Shown piece by piece: positions 23,001 to 30,749 of a stretch of 64,000 bases of DNA; within the stretch, counting starts at the first letter, position 1; each line of letters begins with the position of its first letter. The position numbers and the translations under genes are program-made. The DNA is taken from NCBI GenBank assembly GCA_029204225.1, contig CM055095.1, positions 35,429,078 through 35,493,077 on the forward strand, read 5' to 3'. This DNA comes from Diphasiastrum complanatum. Taxonomy: Eukaryota > Streptophyta > Lycopodiopsida > Lycopodiales > Lycopodiaceae. Below the pieces are notes generated by a model. That model saw nothing but the letters and a program-made list of their open reading frames with translations, was not told where the DNA came from and ran no database searches.

Positions 23001-23448
23001 TGTTTTTCTGGTATCATCTTTCGGAGTATCTTGGCTGCTGATTGCACTGTATGAAGTGGGGACTATGACTGATCATATCCTGTTCCATTGTTCAGGAATT
23101 GTTGCAATGTTTAGTTTTCTGCTCTTTGTTTTCAGCTTGTGGATGGACGCAGCTATCTACTCACTGCTCTAGGATATGGTTTGTGGCCTGCAATGGTGCT
23201 CCTTTCTGAGATTGTGCAGACAATAATATTGGCTGATTTCTGCTACTACTATGTGAAGAGGTAATAGATGACTTGCAGTCACTTAGTTTTATCCTTATTG
23301 CATATTTACTCACGAAGATATCATAACCTCTGCAATGCTCTACTATTTTATTATGGTATGTTTTCTACTGAGCATGACTTGATGTGGAGTATTTGACAGT
23401 GTTGTGGAAGGTCATGCAATGCTGAGACTCCCTTCAGGCGTGGTGTAA
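10801..23448 (+). CDS. ERD2-like protein (ER lumen protein retaining receptor family), six exons
   Basis: Exons: 10801-11032, 21231-21430, 21686-21826, 21967-22047, 23136-23260, 23400-23448. All junctions are GT-AG and the joined frame (828 nt, 275 aa plus stop) is open throughout. The product is a seven-helix membrane protein of the KDEL-receptor fold family. It carries the family signatures [19 protein letters not shown] (residues 78-96) and [10 protein letters not shown] (about 175-184). The N-terminal extension with basic residues before the first helix (GRRLNN...FKKQPPK) and the C-terminal LRLPSGVV mark the plant ERD2-like clade rather than classical ERD2. Classical ERD2 returns K/HDEL proteins from Golgi to ER; whether the ERD2-like clade does so is less clear. 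The usual length is about 270 aa, so it is complete. It is the only intact host gene here. Intron 1 is 10,198 bp and filled with transposon relics. Confidence 0.95.
11300..11904. other. intron DNA with LTR-like flank
   Basis: No ORF. The text TTGCCTTAAAGCTAGG, CCTAACCTATCCTGGATAAGG and its inexact repeat AACCTAAGCTATC resemble the non-coding DNA of LTR edges, but no clean TG...CA ends are seen. It directly precedes the copia RT/RNase H fragment. Confidence 0.35.
11905..12680 (+). pseudogene. copia B RT end and RNase H fragment
   Basis: The frame holds [53 protein letters not shown], then after a frameshift [40 protein letters not shown] and [10 protein letters not shown]. These are the copia RT tail and RNase H in order. 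It is about 60 percent like copia D (24332-25291) at protein level, so a related family. Frameshifts near 12270 and a stop at 12601 disable it. Same orientation as the host gene. Confidence 0.85.
12690..13800 (+). repeat. copia B LTR and leader region
   Basis: Non-coding DNA between an RNase H tail on the left and a gag start on the right, as expected for an LTR followed by a leader. The 13480-13790 part (GTTGGAGAGCTGTTGGCAAGGGGAG) resembles the reverse complement of the copia D leader at 28600-28720. Exact LTR ends and a primer site could not be placed, so the boundary is approximate. Confidence 0.5.
13801..14100 (+). pseudogene. copia B gag, N-terminal fragment
   Basis: Starts ATGGCTAGTCTTGG and reads [20 protein letters not shown], which matches the copia D gag start (SMLSEASRLDGTNFSIWKFK). 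A deletion and frameshift follow at about 13920, after which [15 protein letters not shown]-like text continues in another frame. It stops where the hAT fragment begins. Having gag to the right of an RNase H tail in the same strand suggests two elements recombined through a shared LTR. Confidence 0.8.
14106..15350 (-). mobile_element. hAT-like transposase fragment (BED finger and DUF659)
   Basis: On the minus strand, 15350-15095 encodes [18 protein letters not shown], then [20 protein letters not shown] and [12 protein letters not shown], a BED-type zinc finger with CxxC and a downstream H. Further on, 14348-14106 encodes [29 protein letters not shown] and the start of a DUF659 domain, the usual order in plant hAT-like transposases. 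A linker at 14800-14975 may be a second exon. The hAT dimerisation domain is absent, so the piece is truncated on the left by copia B. It is GC-richer than its neighbours. Confidence 0.75.
14722..14797. repeat. 38-bp tandem duplication in hAT fragment
   Basis: GGTGCAACCTCTGAACCAAAAAGGTTAAGT at 14722 recurs at 14760 with an A-to-G change. This is a two-copy local duplication within the hAT relic. Confidence 0.8.
15351..15499. repeat. short CT and CA microsatellites beside hAT relic
   Basis: A (CT) run at 15356-15379 and an (AC) run at 15481-15497 flank a stretch containing TAACCCTAACCGCTAAC. The single telomere-like word is too short to mean anything. Confidence 0.7.
15500..15565 (-). repeat. 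33-bp in-frame tandem duplication in RT
   Basis: Two exact copies of CCCCGTTTGTTGAGCATAGC... (33 bp each, 15500-15532 and 15533-15565) sit at the break point of the inverted half of copia C. On the minus strand each encodes an 11-residue [10 protein letters not shown]-type segment. Confidence 0.9.
15500..15882 (-). pseudogene. copia C RT N-terminal part
   Basis: Encodes [33 protein letters not shown] and then, after a stop and frame change near 15612, [20 protein letters not shown] followed by YAQQTG. The last 11 codons are duplicated exactly (33 bp, 15500-15532 and 15533-15565). The next expected residues (the FAPVAK region) are missing; RT resumes on the plus strand at 19197. Confidence 0.85.
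16235..17340 (-). pseudogene. copia C integrase
   Basis: Order on the minus strand: [42 protein letters not shown] (zinc region), [14 protein letters not shown] (first Asp), [13 protein letters not shown] (position of second Asp, here Glu), [19 protein letters not shown] (Glu) and [13 protein letters not shown]. The usual catalytic RTDxGGEY motif reads RTERGEY, so the second Asp is lost. Several stops break the frame. Confidence 0.83.
17365..17580 (-). pseudogene. copia C protease region
   Basis: Encodes [12 protein letters not shown], the copia aspartic protease active-site region with DNG in place of DSG, followed by a stop after FTKLVTM. The family normally has D-S/T-G, so the N could be a real variant or decay. 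Neighbouring gag and integrase are in the expected order. Confidence 0.75.
17600..18460 (-). pseudogene. copia C gag
   Basis: Minus-strand frame with [60 protein letters not shown] and the CCHC knuckle [14 protein letters not shown] (near 17650-17690). The main open piece (18309-17824) stops at LVGLLL*EEQ, where one TAA replaces a sense codon. Gag coats and packages element RNA in cytoplasmic particles. The very N-terminus near 18356-18430 is frameshifted. Confidence 0.8.
18461..19109 (-). other. copia C leader (5' UTR)
   Basis: Non-coding DNA between the primer site and gag. It contains repeated TTTTGGGCGCC / GGGCGCCC words (near 18866, 18935, 18969 and 19075), also present in the LTR at about 20655. 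The antisense ORF of 129 codons across 18760-19149 has no recognised domain and is taken as chance. Confidence 0.6.
19110..19196 (-). repeat. copia C primer site and truncated 5' LTR end
   Basis: GCTCTGATACCA (19110-19121) is the complement of the iMet primer site. The adjoining TGTAGGAAAACAAGAGGCAAGGCACC and TATCAAACAATCTCC match, in reverse, the LTR end at 20685-20733. Only about 75 bp of LTR remain before the plus-strand RT begins. Confidence 0.85.
19197..20272 (+). pseudogene. copia C RT core and RNase H, plus strand
   Basis: Starts in RT at [20 protein letters not shown], then [40 protein letters not shown], the catalytic loop as YPDDIILTG (normally YVDD), [31 protein letters not shown], then RNase H with [20 protein letters not shown] and [11 protein letters not shown]. 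One stop near 19561 and a stop at 20264 disable it. It continues, with a gap of about 15 residues, exactly where the minus-strand RT at 15500 ends. Confidence 0.88.
20300..20733 (+). repeat. copia C 3' LTR
   Basis: Follows a purine-rich tract (TTCAAGGAGGG) and starts TGTTAGAAATAAATG. It ends near CTTGTTTTCCTATA, where related copies have TTTTCCTACA before the primer site. Length is about 434 bp. Its last 50 bases match the LTR stub at 19122-19196 in reverse. Confidence 0.75.
20734..21230. other. intron 1, 3' end
   Basis: No transposon domain is recognised. It ends in the acceptor CATTGTATAG before exon 2. It probably includes original intron DNA. Confidence 0.6.
21231..21430 (+). CDS. ERD2-like exon 2
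   Basis: Encodes the rest of Gly78 to Val144. It carries the strongest family signature ([19 protein letters not shown]), [11 protein letters not shown], a hydrophobic helix (VWVIFMIRF) and the charged [18 protein letters not shown]. Acceptor TATAG|GT, donor GTG|GTAAGC. The phases match exons 1 and 3. Confidence 0.96.
21686..21826 (+). CDS. ERD2-like exon 3
   Basis: 47 codons, phase 0 at both ends: [38 protein letters not shown] and RVMQNAK. The [10 protein letters not shown] block is the second KDEL-receptor family signature. Acceptor TGCAG|G, donor AAAG|GTTTAT. Confidence 0.96.
21967..22047 (+). CDS. ERD2-like exon 4
   Basis: 27 codons, phase 0: [20 protein letters not shown] then CAHWILQ. 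The [21 protein letters not shown] block is nearly invariant in the family. Acceptor CACCAG|GAC, donor CAG|GTATTG. Confidence 0.96.
22048..23135 (+). other. ERD2-like intron 4 with diverged internal repeats
   Basis: A 1,088-bp GT-AG intron. Between 22195 and 22600 several related phrases recur (TTTGGGATTTGAATTT, ACTCAACTCATGTGCAAT / ACTTAACTCAGATGCAAT, CAACTTACTGTAAACT / CAACTTACCTGCGTAAACT), suggesting an old tandem duplication. No transposon domain seen. Confidence 0.6.
23136..23260 (+). CDS. ERD2-like exon 5
   Basis: Encodes [40 protein letters not shown] and K, the last helix and the conserved DFCYYYVK, ending in phase 2 (AG|GTAATAG). The intron begins with in-frame TAA and TAG, so an unspliced transcript would end the protein at ...YYYVKR. 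Confidence 0.94.
23400..23448 (+). CDS. ERD2-like exon 6 with stop
   Basis: Encodes the second part of Ser260 and [15 protein letters not shown], then TAA. The LRLPSGVV tail is typical of the ERD2-like clade, which supports this small exon despite its size. Acceptor TTGACAG|T. Confidence 0.9.
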
Positions 23449-23742
23449 CTGTTCAACAAGCATTCCATACCTTCGAAGAATATCAAAAAAGCTTTGTCAT
23501 TTGCTTTATGACAGGGATTGTAGAACAGTTTTTCAAGTTTTTGAATTGATCAAGTAAGGATGCTTCCTGAAGGATAATATTAGGTTCTCAGAAGCCTCCA
23601 TCCGCAACACTAATTGGCTAACTTCTGGATTGTTTTTTTGATTACCTGCCCACTGTCTGATCGCTATTGGGTGAGTCATTGTAAGATGTTTGTCAGGCTT
23701 TGCTTTTTCAACTTTTTTGTCTCTTAGGAACATGCTATCTGT
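23449..23742 (+). other. probable 3' UTR and downstream flank of ERD2-like gene
   Basis: AT-rich DNA after the stop. Words such as AATAT occur, but no unambiguous polyadenylation signal can be chosen. A LINE relic begins at about 23743. Confidence 0.4.
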
Positions 23743-23954
23743 TTAGATTGCAGGAGCGGTTGAATACACTTTGGAAAGAGACAATGAAGAGACCAAAAGC
23801 ACATCATTTGCATGCAGAAGAATAGATATCAAAATGTCCCCAAGCTCACACCCTTGACCACCATCCTGGCCAATGAGCCTCTCAAGTTCACGGATGTAAA
23901 GATCGAAGAATGCAAGTGCGAGCTCGGAGCGAGCTTGACCCAAATAATGCTTAT
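23743..23954 (-). pseudogene. LINE-type reverse transcriptase relic (left part)
   Basis: The minus strand reads FFDLYIRELERLIGQDGGQG, CELGDILISILLHANDVLL. This corresponds to the non-LTR RT block around PTLFxLYIDELE and the catalytic LLYADDVVLL, with YADD decayed to HAND. Copia D is inserted immediately to the right; the RT would continue at 29258. Confidence 0.6.
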
Positions 23955-24337
23955 TGACAAATTCAAAGGCCTAGCTATGGAGTATCATAACAGCATAGTA
24001 AGCACACTATGAAAGCTTCAGAAAACCAGCTATGGAGTAGAACACAAAAGCAAGAGAGAGAGGACTTCAAAGCTCACACAACATGAATGAATATTCAAAG
24101 TGTAGTAGGGCGTGGAAACCCCTCCAAAGTTTGGGCTACATATAGCATGTTATGTATAGAGGTGGTGTCTTGCTAATTCTAGCTCTAGAACCCACATGGG
24201 TCCTTAACCTACTTGATTTACTTGCCTAATTAGCACAAGTGGGGTGTACTTTGTACATAAATGTTTTACCCCCATGTCTTATGCACAACTTACAAGTTAC
24301 AAGTATACAAGCCTTAAAATAGGCATTTATTTCAACA
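23955..24337 (-). repeat. copia D 3' LTR
   Basis: In element orientation it starts TGTTGAAATAAATGCC and ends GAATTTGTCA. It is preceded inside the element by a purine run (CCATTGAGGGGGGG), the polypurine tract. It carries a 7-base deletion relative to the right LTR (CCTTAAAATAGG against CCTTAAGGGGCAAAATAGG). Confidence 0.95.
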
Positions 24338-25291
24338 CCCCCCCTCAATGGCTATTTTGTTCATACCAACACCCAGCATTCTACGAAACTTTTCAAATTT
24401 TTCTCTACTAAGTGCCTTAGTAAAGATATCTGCCGCTTGTTCGTTGGTATCACAGTACTCGAGCTGAATTTCTCCGCTTTGTATCTTCTCTCGTAAGAAG
24501 TGTTGATCCACCTCAATATGCTTCGTACGAGCATGGTACACAGGATTTTTGGCAAGCTGGATGCAACTCTGGCTGTCACATTGAAGAATAGTAGGACCAT
24601 CCTGTGGAATCTGCACCTCCTCAAGAAGTCTCCTGAGCCATATTGCCTCGCAGGTAGCTTTTGTCGCTGCCCTGTACTCAGCCTCTGTCAATGATAAGGT
24701 AACTGTGGGCTGTTTCTTGCTACACCAAGAAATGGCCCCTGAACCAAGGTTGAAAGTGTAGCCTGTGGTCGACTTTCGATCATCCCTATCACCTGCCCAA
24801 TCCGAATCGGTAAAGCCTCCAAGCTGAAGCTTTCCGTCATCTGTGTACTCAATCCCATAGCAGGTTGTCCCTTTGACATACGTCAAAACCCTCTTGGCTG
24901 CTCTCCAATGTGCTTCAGTTGGAGAACTCATGAATTGACTTGCCACACCAACCGCATAGGAAATGTCTAGTCTCGTAGTGGTGAGATAAATCAGGCTACC
25001 CACAAGCTGCCTATAAAGAGTCTCGTCCACAAAAGGAGTGCCATCATCTCTGGATGGCTTACTGCTGGTATCAATGGGCGTGGAAACGGGTTTGCAATCC
25101 TGCATGTTGAACCTGTTCAAGACTTTACATGCATAGTTAGCTTGGGAAATAAACACACAGTTTTCCTTTTTCCAAACCTCCAAGCCAAGACAATAGTGGA
25201 TTAAGCCCAAATCCTTCATCTCGAACTCATTTGATAAATGAGCCTTCACCTTTTCAATAAGCTGCCCATTGTTACCCGTGATCATCCACAT
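24332..25291 (-). pseudogene. copia D RT tail and RNase H
   Basis: A long open frame: [132 protein letters not shown] and QAADIFTKALSREKFEKFRR. It is the most intact RNase H here, with the normal copia C-terminal end; the last codons run a few bases into the LTR. It is cut off from the upstream RT by a small deletion at the YVDD loop near 25285. Confidence 0.9.
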
Positions 25292-25816
25292 AGAGAACTA
25301 TCAAAACTATGTTCCCATCTTCCTCCTTCACGAACAGGTTGCAATCCGACTGACTCTTTATGAATTGCTCCTTGGCAAAATAGTCGTCAATACGACTATA
25401 CCAGGCCCTGGGTGCCTGCTTCAAACCATATAGGGCCTTCTTAAGCCTGCATACCATACTTTCCTTGCCCTTAGCCTCAAAACCTTGTGGCTGTTCCATG
25501 TAGACTTCTTCAGCCAACTGTCCATTAAGTAAAGCACTCTTCACATCCATTTGATGGACCTCCCAACCAAAAAATGCAGCCAATGCTAAAACCAACCTGA
25601 TAGACGTCATCTTAGCTACCGGTGCAAACGTCTCATATAGACCAAGCCCTCCTTTTGTGCATAGCCTTAAGCAACCAGCCTTGCCTTATGCTTTTCGATG
25701 CTCCCATCCGATTTGTATTTGGTCCTGTAGACCCACTTACAGCCAATAGGACGCTTCCCTTTTGGTAACTTCACCAAATCCCATGTATCATTCTTGAGAA
25801 TGGAGTCGTACTCCTC
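25272..25816 (-). pseudogene. copia D RT N-terminal half
   Basis: EEYDSILKNDTWDLVKLPKG, CKWVYRTKYKSDGSIEKHKA, then [60 protein letters not shown] and VLIVLYVDDH. Lesions are a TAA at the EEY junction (25816), a TAA in ARLVA*GYAQ, a frameshift before the ETFAPVAKM segment and loss of bases right after YVDD. The catalytic YVDD itself is intact. Confidence 0.9.
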
Positions 25817-26710
25817 TTACATAGCATGTTGCCATACCTTCTCATCTGCTGCCTCAACGAATGTATGTGGATCTTGTGAATCCAAAATAGTAGTCATAAG
25901 TGCATAGTTTGTCTCCTGGTGTTCATGTTGCTGGGCTTGCCTTTGAGACCTCCTAGCCCCTGGATTGCTGCTTTCTCCCTCATCCAATATCAAACCATCC
26001 TGCACAGTTTGCCAATACCACTTGGGAAACTTCTTCCTTGCAGTTGGTGATGAAGACGGTGAATAGGACTCAACAGATTTGCTCCTTTCCTTTCGCTTCC
26101 TAGCCTCCTCGGATTCTTCCTCTTGATCACTCATATGAGCATCCTGAGGCTCCCCAATATATGGATGTGGGTCATCAAGTATTGGCACAAATTCACTTGT
26201 ACCATCCTCCATCTCAAGTTCCTCTATAGGAGGCGTTTGATCTTCTTCAAAGATCACATCTTGACTTATGATCCTCTTCTTGCTAGTAAGATCGTAAAGC
26301 CTGTAAGCTTTGCTTTCTTCACTGTATCCGAAGAAAATACACTTTGCTGATTTTGCATCCAACTTCTTCCTGTTATCCTTGGGAATATGGGCATAGGCCG
26401 TACAACCAAACACTCGCAAAGCGCCCACCTTGGGCTTAATGCCGCTAAATGCCTCTTTTGGAGTCTTGCCTTTCACAACTTTTGTTGGACTTCTATTCAA
26501 CAGAAACACTGCTGTGTGCATTGCCTCGCCCCAAAAAGAGTTGGGCAACCCCTTTGCCTTGAGCATGCACCTTGCACACTCCACAATAGTTCGGTTCTTT
26601 CTCTCTGCTATGCCATTTTGCTGAGGGGTATGAGGAGCTGTAAGCTGCCTTTTGATCCCATTGGCCTTGCAAAATTCCACAAATTCTGTTTTAATGAACT
26701 CCACCACCAC
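25817..26710 (-). pseudogene. copia D integrase core and C-terminal region
   Basis: EFCKANGIKRQLTAPHTPQQ, NGIAERKNRTIVECARCMLK (catalytic Glu), FGCTAYAHIPKDNRKKLDAK and an acidic, Ser-rich tail (QEEESEEARKRKERSKSVES). The frame joins the preceding piece through a small shift at GGTGGTGGTGGAG (26700-26715), where RSDGGGEF is expected. Confidence 0.9.
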
Positions 26711-27170
26711 CGTCTGACCTGAGCATCTTTATCTTCTTTCCTGAATGTTCTTCTACCAAAGCTTTGAAATGCAGGAAGTACGTGAATGCTTCAGATTTTA
26801 ACTTCAAGAAATAAATCCAAATCTTGTGTGAGAAGTCGTCAATAAAGGTCATAAAGTAGTATGCCCCCCCTGTAGATTTTGTTTCAGTTGGCCCCCACAA
26901 ATCTGAATGTATCAAGTCAAGTATGCCTGTTGCCTTGGTGGTGCTTTCCTTGGGAAACTTATGTCTTTGCTGTTTTCCCATAGCGCAAGCCTCGCAAATT
27001 GAAGAGCTTGGCTTAACAACTGGAAGCCTCTCCACCATATGATGCTAGTTCAACACCTGCATGCTTTGGTAGCCAAGATGTCCATACCTCTCATGCCACA
27101 ACCTATCCACATCACTTCCTTTTGCTGTATAAGCATGCTGACTAGGGATAGAAGAGTATAACCTGTATAG
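26691..27170 (-). pseudogene. copia D integrase N-terminal region
   Basis: RLWHERYGHLGYQSMQVLN, then stop, CEACAMGKQQRHKFPKEST (zinc region), HSDLWGPTETKSTGGAYYFM, TFIDDFSHKIWIYFLKLKS and LRSDGGG. Two of the catalytic Asp residues (in LIHSDLWGP and LRSDGGG) are present. The stop (TAG) lies at about 27044. Confidence 0.88.
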
Positions 27171-27171
27171 A

Positions 27172-28446
27172 TTATCTTCCTGCAATCCTTTGGCCATCAC
27201 TCAAGTCCAACACAAGACAAGAAGTAGCATCAAATTCTACTTTCATATTTTGTTGAGTGATAGCTCCTACTGAAAGAAGATTTTTAGCAAGCCCTGGTAC
27301 ATATAAGACATTCTTAATGACTTTGACTTCTCCTGATGGAAGCTTTACAGGTATTGTACCCTTTCTCTTGACCTTGTGTGTTGAGTTGTCACCTAGGCAC
27401 ACCTCTTGTCCATCACTAATCCCCACAAAGGTTTCAAACCAATCCCTATGAGGGGTCATGTGCTTTGAAGCACCTGAGTCAATGTACCAACCACCTGTTG
27501 TAGCTTGTGAAGCCAATGCAACAAAGAATAACTCAGCTTGCCTTATGTCACTCTGCTCCTCTCTTGCAACACTCTCAACAACATTTCCTCCTTGCTTCTT
27601 TGTGCCCTTCTTTTGGTCTGCAAGCTTCTTCCTGCACTCAAAAGCAAAGTGTCCATATTTACCACAATAATTGCAATTCCCCTTCCTTCGAGGTGTGGAA
27701 GAAGTATTCGAGGAGGATTGTGTTTCTGACATTTGCAAGTTCTCCATTCCTTGCTCAAGTGTTTGTGGTGCTCCTTTGTTCTTGCCTTTACCTTTCTTCT
27801 TATCCTTAGCTGGATTTTGCTTCTTCTTAGAAGCAAAGGCATGCTCTTGGAAATCTTCCCTCTTGGAGAGATTAACTCTCCTCATCTCCTCCTGTAACAA
27901 GAGACCATAGACTTCTTCATAGGTAGGGATCTTCTCTCTCACTGATATCGTCATCACAAAGTTCTGATAAGCATATGACAAGCTATTCAGAACTATTGGC
28001 ACCAAGTCTTTGTCAGCAATAGACTCTCCAAGTACAGAAAGCTGATATCTAATATCCTGAATCTTAGTAAGATGATCAGTAACTGTCTCCCCTGTCTCCA
28101 TTTTGAGAGTATACAACTTGTTCTTCAAGTAGAGAAACCTGGTTGTACTTGTTGTCTCATACAATGCACAGTAAATGTGCCATGCATCCACAGGCCCTTT
28201 GGCTGACCTGATTAGAGGAATCACATTATCCCTCACTGACATGTTGATGATTCTGTGTGCCTTTTCCCCTCTCTTGATATAGTCCTTAAGTTCAAGTTCA
28301 GATGTTGGAACAGGCTCCTCACCTGTCACAAGCTTCCAACATTCTTTGTCTTCAAGAATGTTCTTGATCTTGAATTTCCATATGCTAAAGTTAGTGCCAT
28401 CAAGCCGGCTGGCTTCACTCAGCATGCTCTCTGCAAGACTAGACAT
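27172..28446 (-). CDS. copia D gag-protease ORF
   Basis: Open from the probable start ATG at 28446 (SSLAESMLSEASRLDG), chosen because copia B gag begins at the matching point (13801), to 27172. Order: gag N-domain (SIWKFKIKNILEDKECWKLV), a UBN2-like gag region (FLYLKNKLYTLKMETG), Lys-rich stretch, CCHC knuckle CNYCGKYGHFAFEC, Lys-rich linker, protease WYIDSGASKHMTPH with intact D-S-G, and the start of GAG-pre-integrase. About 425 aa. It ends at a one-base frameshift before the integrase. Gag may still be makeable; the rest of pol is not. Confidence 0.9.
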   Translation of the reverse strand: MSSLAESMLSEASRLDGTNFSIWKFKIKNILEDKECWKLVTGEEPVPTSELELKDYIKRGEKAHRIINMSVRDNVIPLIRSAKGPVDAWHIYCALYETTSTTRFLYLKNKLYTLKMETGETVTDHLTKIQDIRYQLSVLGESIADKDLVPIVLNSLSYAYQNFVMTISVREKIPTYEEVYGLLLQEEMRRVNLSKREDFQEHAFASKKKQNPAKDKKKGKGKNKGAPQTLEQGMENLQMSETQSSSNTSSTPRRKGNCNYCGKYGHFAFECRKKLADQKKGTKKQGGNVVESVAREEQSDIRQAELFFVALASQATTGGWYIDSGASKHMTPHRDWFETFVGISDGQEVCLGDNSTHKVKRKGTIPVKLPSGEVKVIKNVLYVPGLAKNLLSVGAITQQNMKVEFDATSCLVLDLSDGQRIAGR

Positions 28447-28867
28447 AGCTGGATAGAAGTAAAACACAAAAGGCAAACTGGGGTTTTCACCCAACTAGGG
28501 TATGCAGCCACTTGCTCAATAACCCTCAGCTTCTGGATTTGAAACTATCCCCCTGTATGGCTGTCCTAGCCCTTGTCCAAGATCCACTCAAAACTTTCAC
28601 TGAAGTCCCCACTGTAGAAAGCGCCCTCCTACAGTCCTGGCTGTCCAAAAAGACTCAAAAATTTGTCCCAAATTAGAAACTTTTTGGCTCCCTGTACTTC
28701 TCTTGCCAACAGTACTCCAACCATGCAGATAGCACATAGATCAGATGCCCCTACAAAAAGTGCTCCCTCCTCAAAGGTAAGCTGCTCTCCAGGAATGGCA
28801 GGAATCTGATCAAAAACAGGTCCAAGCTTTCACCACACCACAGGCAACATAACCTGCTCTGATACCA
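28447..28867 (-). other. copia D leader and primer-binding site
   Basis: Non-coding leader between gag and the 5' LTR. It ends at GCTCTGATACCA (28856-28867), the complement of the iMet tRNA site, directly against the LTR. The leader resembles 13480-13790 of copia B. Confidence 0.88.
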
Positions 28868-29257
28868 TGACAAATTCAATGGCCTAGCTATGGAGTATCA
28901 TAACAGCATAGTAAGCACACTATGAAAGTTTCAGAAAACCAGCTATGGAGTAGAACACAAAAGCAAGAGAGAGAGGACTTCAAAGCTCACACAACATGAA
29001 TGAATATTCAAAGTGTAGTAGGGCGTGGAAACCCCTCCAAAGTTTGGGCTACATATAGCATGTTATGTATAGAGGTGGTGTCTTGCTAATTCTAGCTCTA
29101 GAGCCCACATGGGTCCTTAACCTACTTGATTTACTTGCCTAATTAGCACAAGTGGGGTGTACTTTGTACATAAATGTTTAACCCCCATGTCTTATGCACA
29201 ACTTACAAGTTACAAGTGTACAAGCCTTAAGGGGCAAAATAGGCATTTATTTCAACA
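28868..29257 (-). repeat. copia D 5' LTR
   Basis: 390 bp, TG...CA in element orientation, followed by CTTAT, the target duplication matching 23950-23954. See the element entry for differences from the other LTR. Confidence 0.95.
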
Positions 29258-29480
29258 CTTATGACATGCTCAGACTGTGGAAGTATGGAAACAACCGATC
29301 ACCGTCTCATAAAGTATCATGATAGCTAATATAGTATCCTTTGATTTTCTCCTGAGCCTCGGCAGACTGTTTGTAAGGACCAAGAAACCTACCCCCATCA
29401 AGGTGATTTCAATGTTGAAAGTAGATTCAGCGGAAAGTAAAAAACAGCCAACCTCAATCAACAATGCCAAGACTAGGAGC
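29258..29480 (-). pseudogene. LINE-type RT relic (right part)
   Basis: The minus strand reads KDTILAIMILYETVIGCFHT, matching the non-LTR RT segment (IxALYEsVxGRVRT) that normally lies just upstream of the block at 23743-23954. With copia D removed at the CTTAT duplication, the two pieces become contiguous in the right order. Several stops are present. Confidence 0.5.
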
Positions 29481-29528
29481 CAACACGAGTAAAAAATGGA
29501 GCCCTTGATCAGATTAGTACTAGCGATG

Positions 29529-29530
<2 letters not shown>

Positions 29531-29576
<46 letters not shown>
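29531..29576. repeat. (GA)23 microsatellite
   Basis: An uninterrupted GA run of 46 bases. Confidence 0.97.
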
Positions 29577-29577
<1 letters not shown>

Positions 29578-30749
29578 GTTATTAATGTCTATTGAGTACT
29601 CTAAAGTACATAAGACTGAAAAGGAGTACATTTCAAATATGTATAGCAACAAGGGAGCGTATATAATGTCTCCAAGCTGAATCACTCAAGCTAATTTGAC
29701 TAAATTATATGATTGGCTACTTGCTAAGATAAAATGGATACAATATCCAGAAACATAACCAAGCACATGTAAGGAAGTTGGTTAAGCATCGTACCTGAAT
29801 GCGTGGTGAGGAAATGTCCTGGGAACTAGACATATGCCACTTAGTAAAGAGCACATCCGTCTAGTAGTAGTGATGCAGGTGAAAAATGCAGTGTTAGGAA
29901 GGATAACCACTCGTGCGCATACACATTCAAAATGAAATAACCATTAAACCCTAATTCCATACGGCTTTACCACATGCTATGCTTGGTTTGAACAGTTTTG
30001 CAAACTTTCTAGGGCGGGCAACAAGTTTAGGTGTAAACGTGTACGAACAGTGAATCTATTTCAACGTGATTCCTCAATAAAAAGCGATAATGCTACAACC
30101 AAATAGATGTTCAAGTACACATTACAGGAATCTTAACATAACGCTATCAAAAGTCAGCAAATAACCCCAAAAAAACATGGTAGTAGGACGCATTTCCAGT
30201 CTATTAGACCAGCGACTGCCTACAACAAAGTACGGTTCATAAAAGCGATGATAATGCCTTCAAAATAGGTGCAAAAGTATTGATTATAGCTAGTGACCAA
30301 TAGCTCTTGTAATAAGTCTGCAATTTGTCTTAGAAAATCACGTTAAAAGTTGCCAGTAATGTATCGATTTTTGTCATAAGCAATTCAGCAATTATTTTAT
30401 AGAGGTAGATCACTAGACAACAAGTCAAAATGTACTTGTATTTAGCCTCCCAATTGTGGAACGAATGCTATAGTAAGCTGGGCACTAGCTTTCTTCAATA
30501 TAGCATTGAAAATTCAAGCAAGAAGACAACAAATTGTAGTAAAGAGAGAGAGAGAGAGGTAAAGAGAAAGCATAAGTTATCGCAAGAGGAAGAGGAGAAA
30601 ATGCGTTGCCTTAGTGATGCTTTGTAGCTTTCTCCTGGCATAAGAAAGCTCAATACTCATTTCACTACCGAATCGTAATCGATTGAGAAAAGCTAGTGAG
30701 AACATTTCACATTATTCTGTTAGTCATTTTTATTTTCGAATGGGATTCC
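29577..30749. other. unassigned AT-rich DNA
   Basis: No coding homology is seen on either strand. A short GAGAGA run lies near 30545-30558. Confidence 0.4.

Larger units (their letters stand above)
23955..29257 (-). mobile_element. copia D, near-complete element with target-site duplication
   Basis: LTRs at 23955-24337 (383 bp) and 28868-29257 (390 bp), both TG...CA in minus orientation, differ at about 5 bases plus one 7-base indel (near 98.7 percent identity outside the indel). CTTAT precedes 23955 and follows 29257, a perfect 5-bp target duplication. The primer site (28856-28867) abuts the 5' LTR. Between lie gag, protease, integrase, RT and RNase H in copia order. The high LTR identity implies a recent insertion, yet the polyprotein frame is broken at six or more places. 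It lies 507 bp downstream of the ERD2-like stop, on the opposite strand. Confidence 0.95.
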
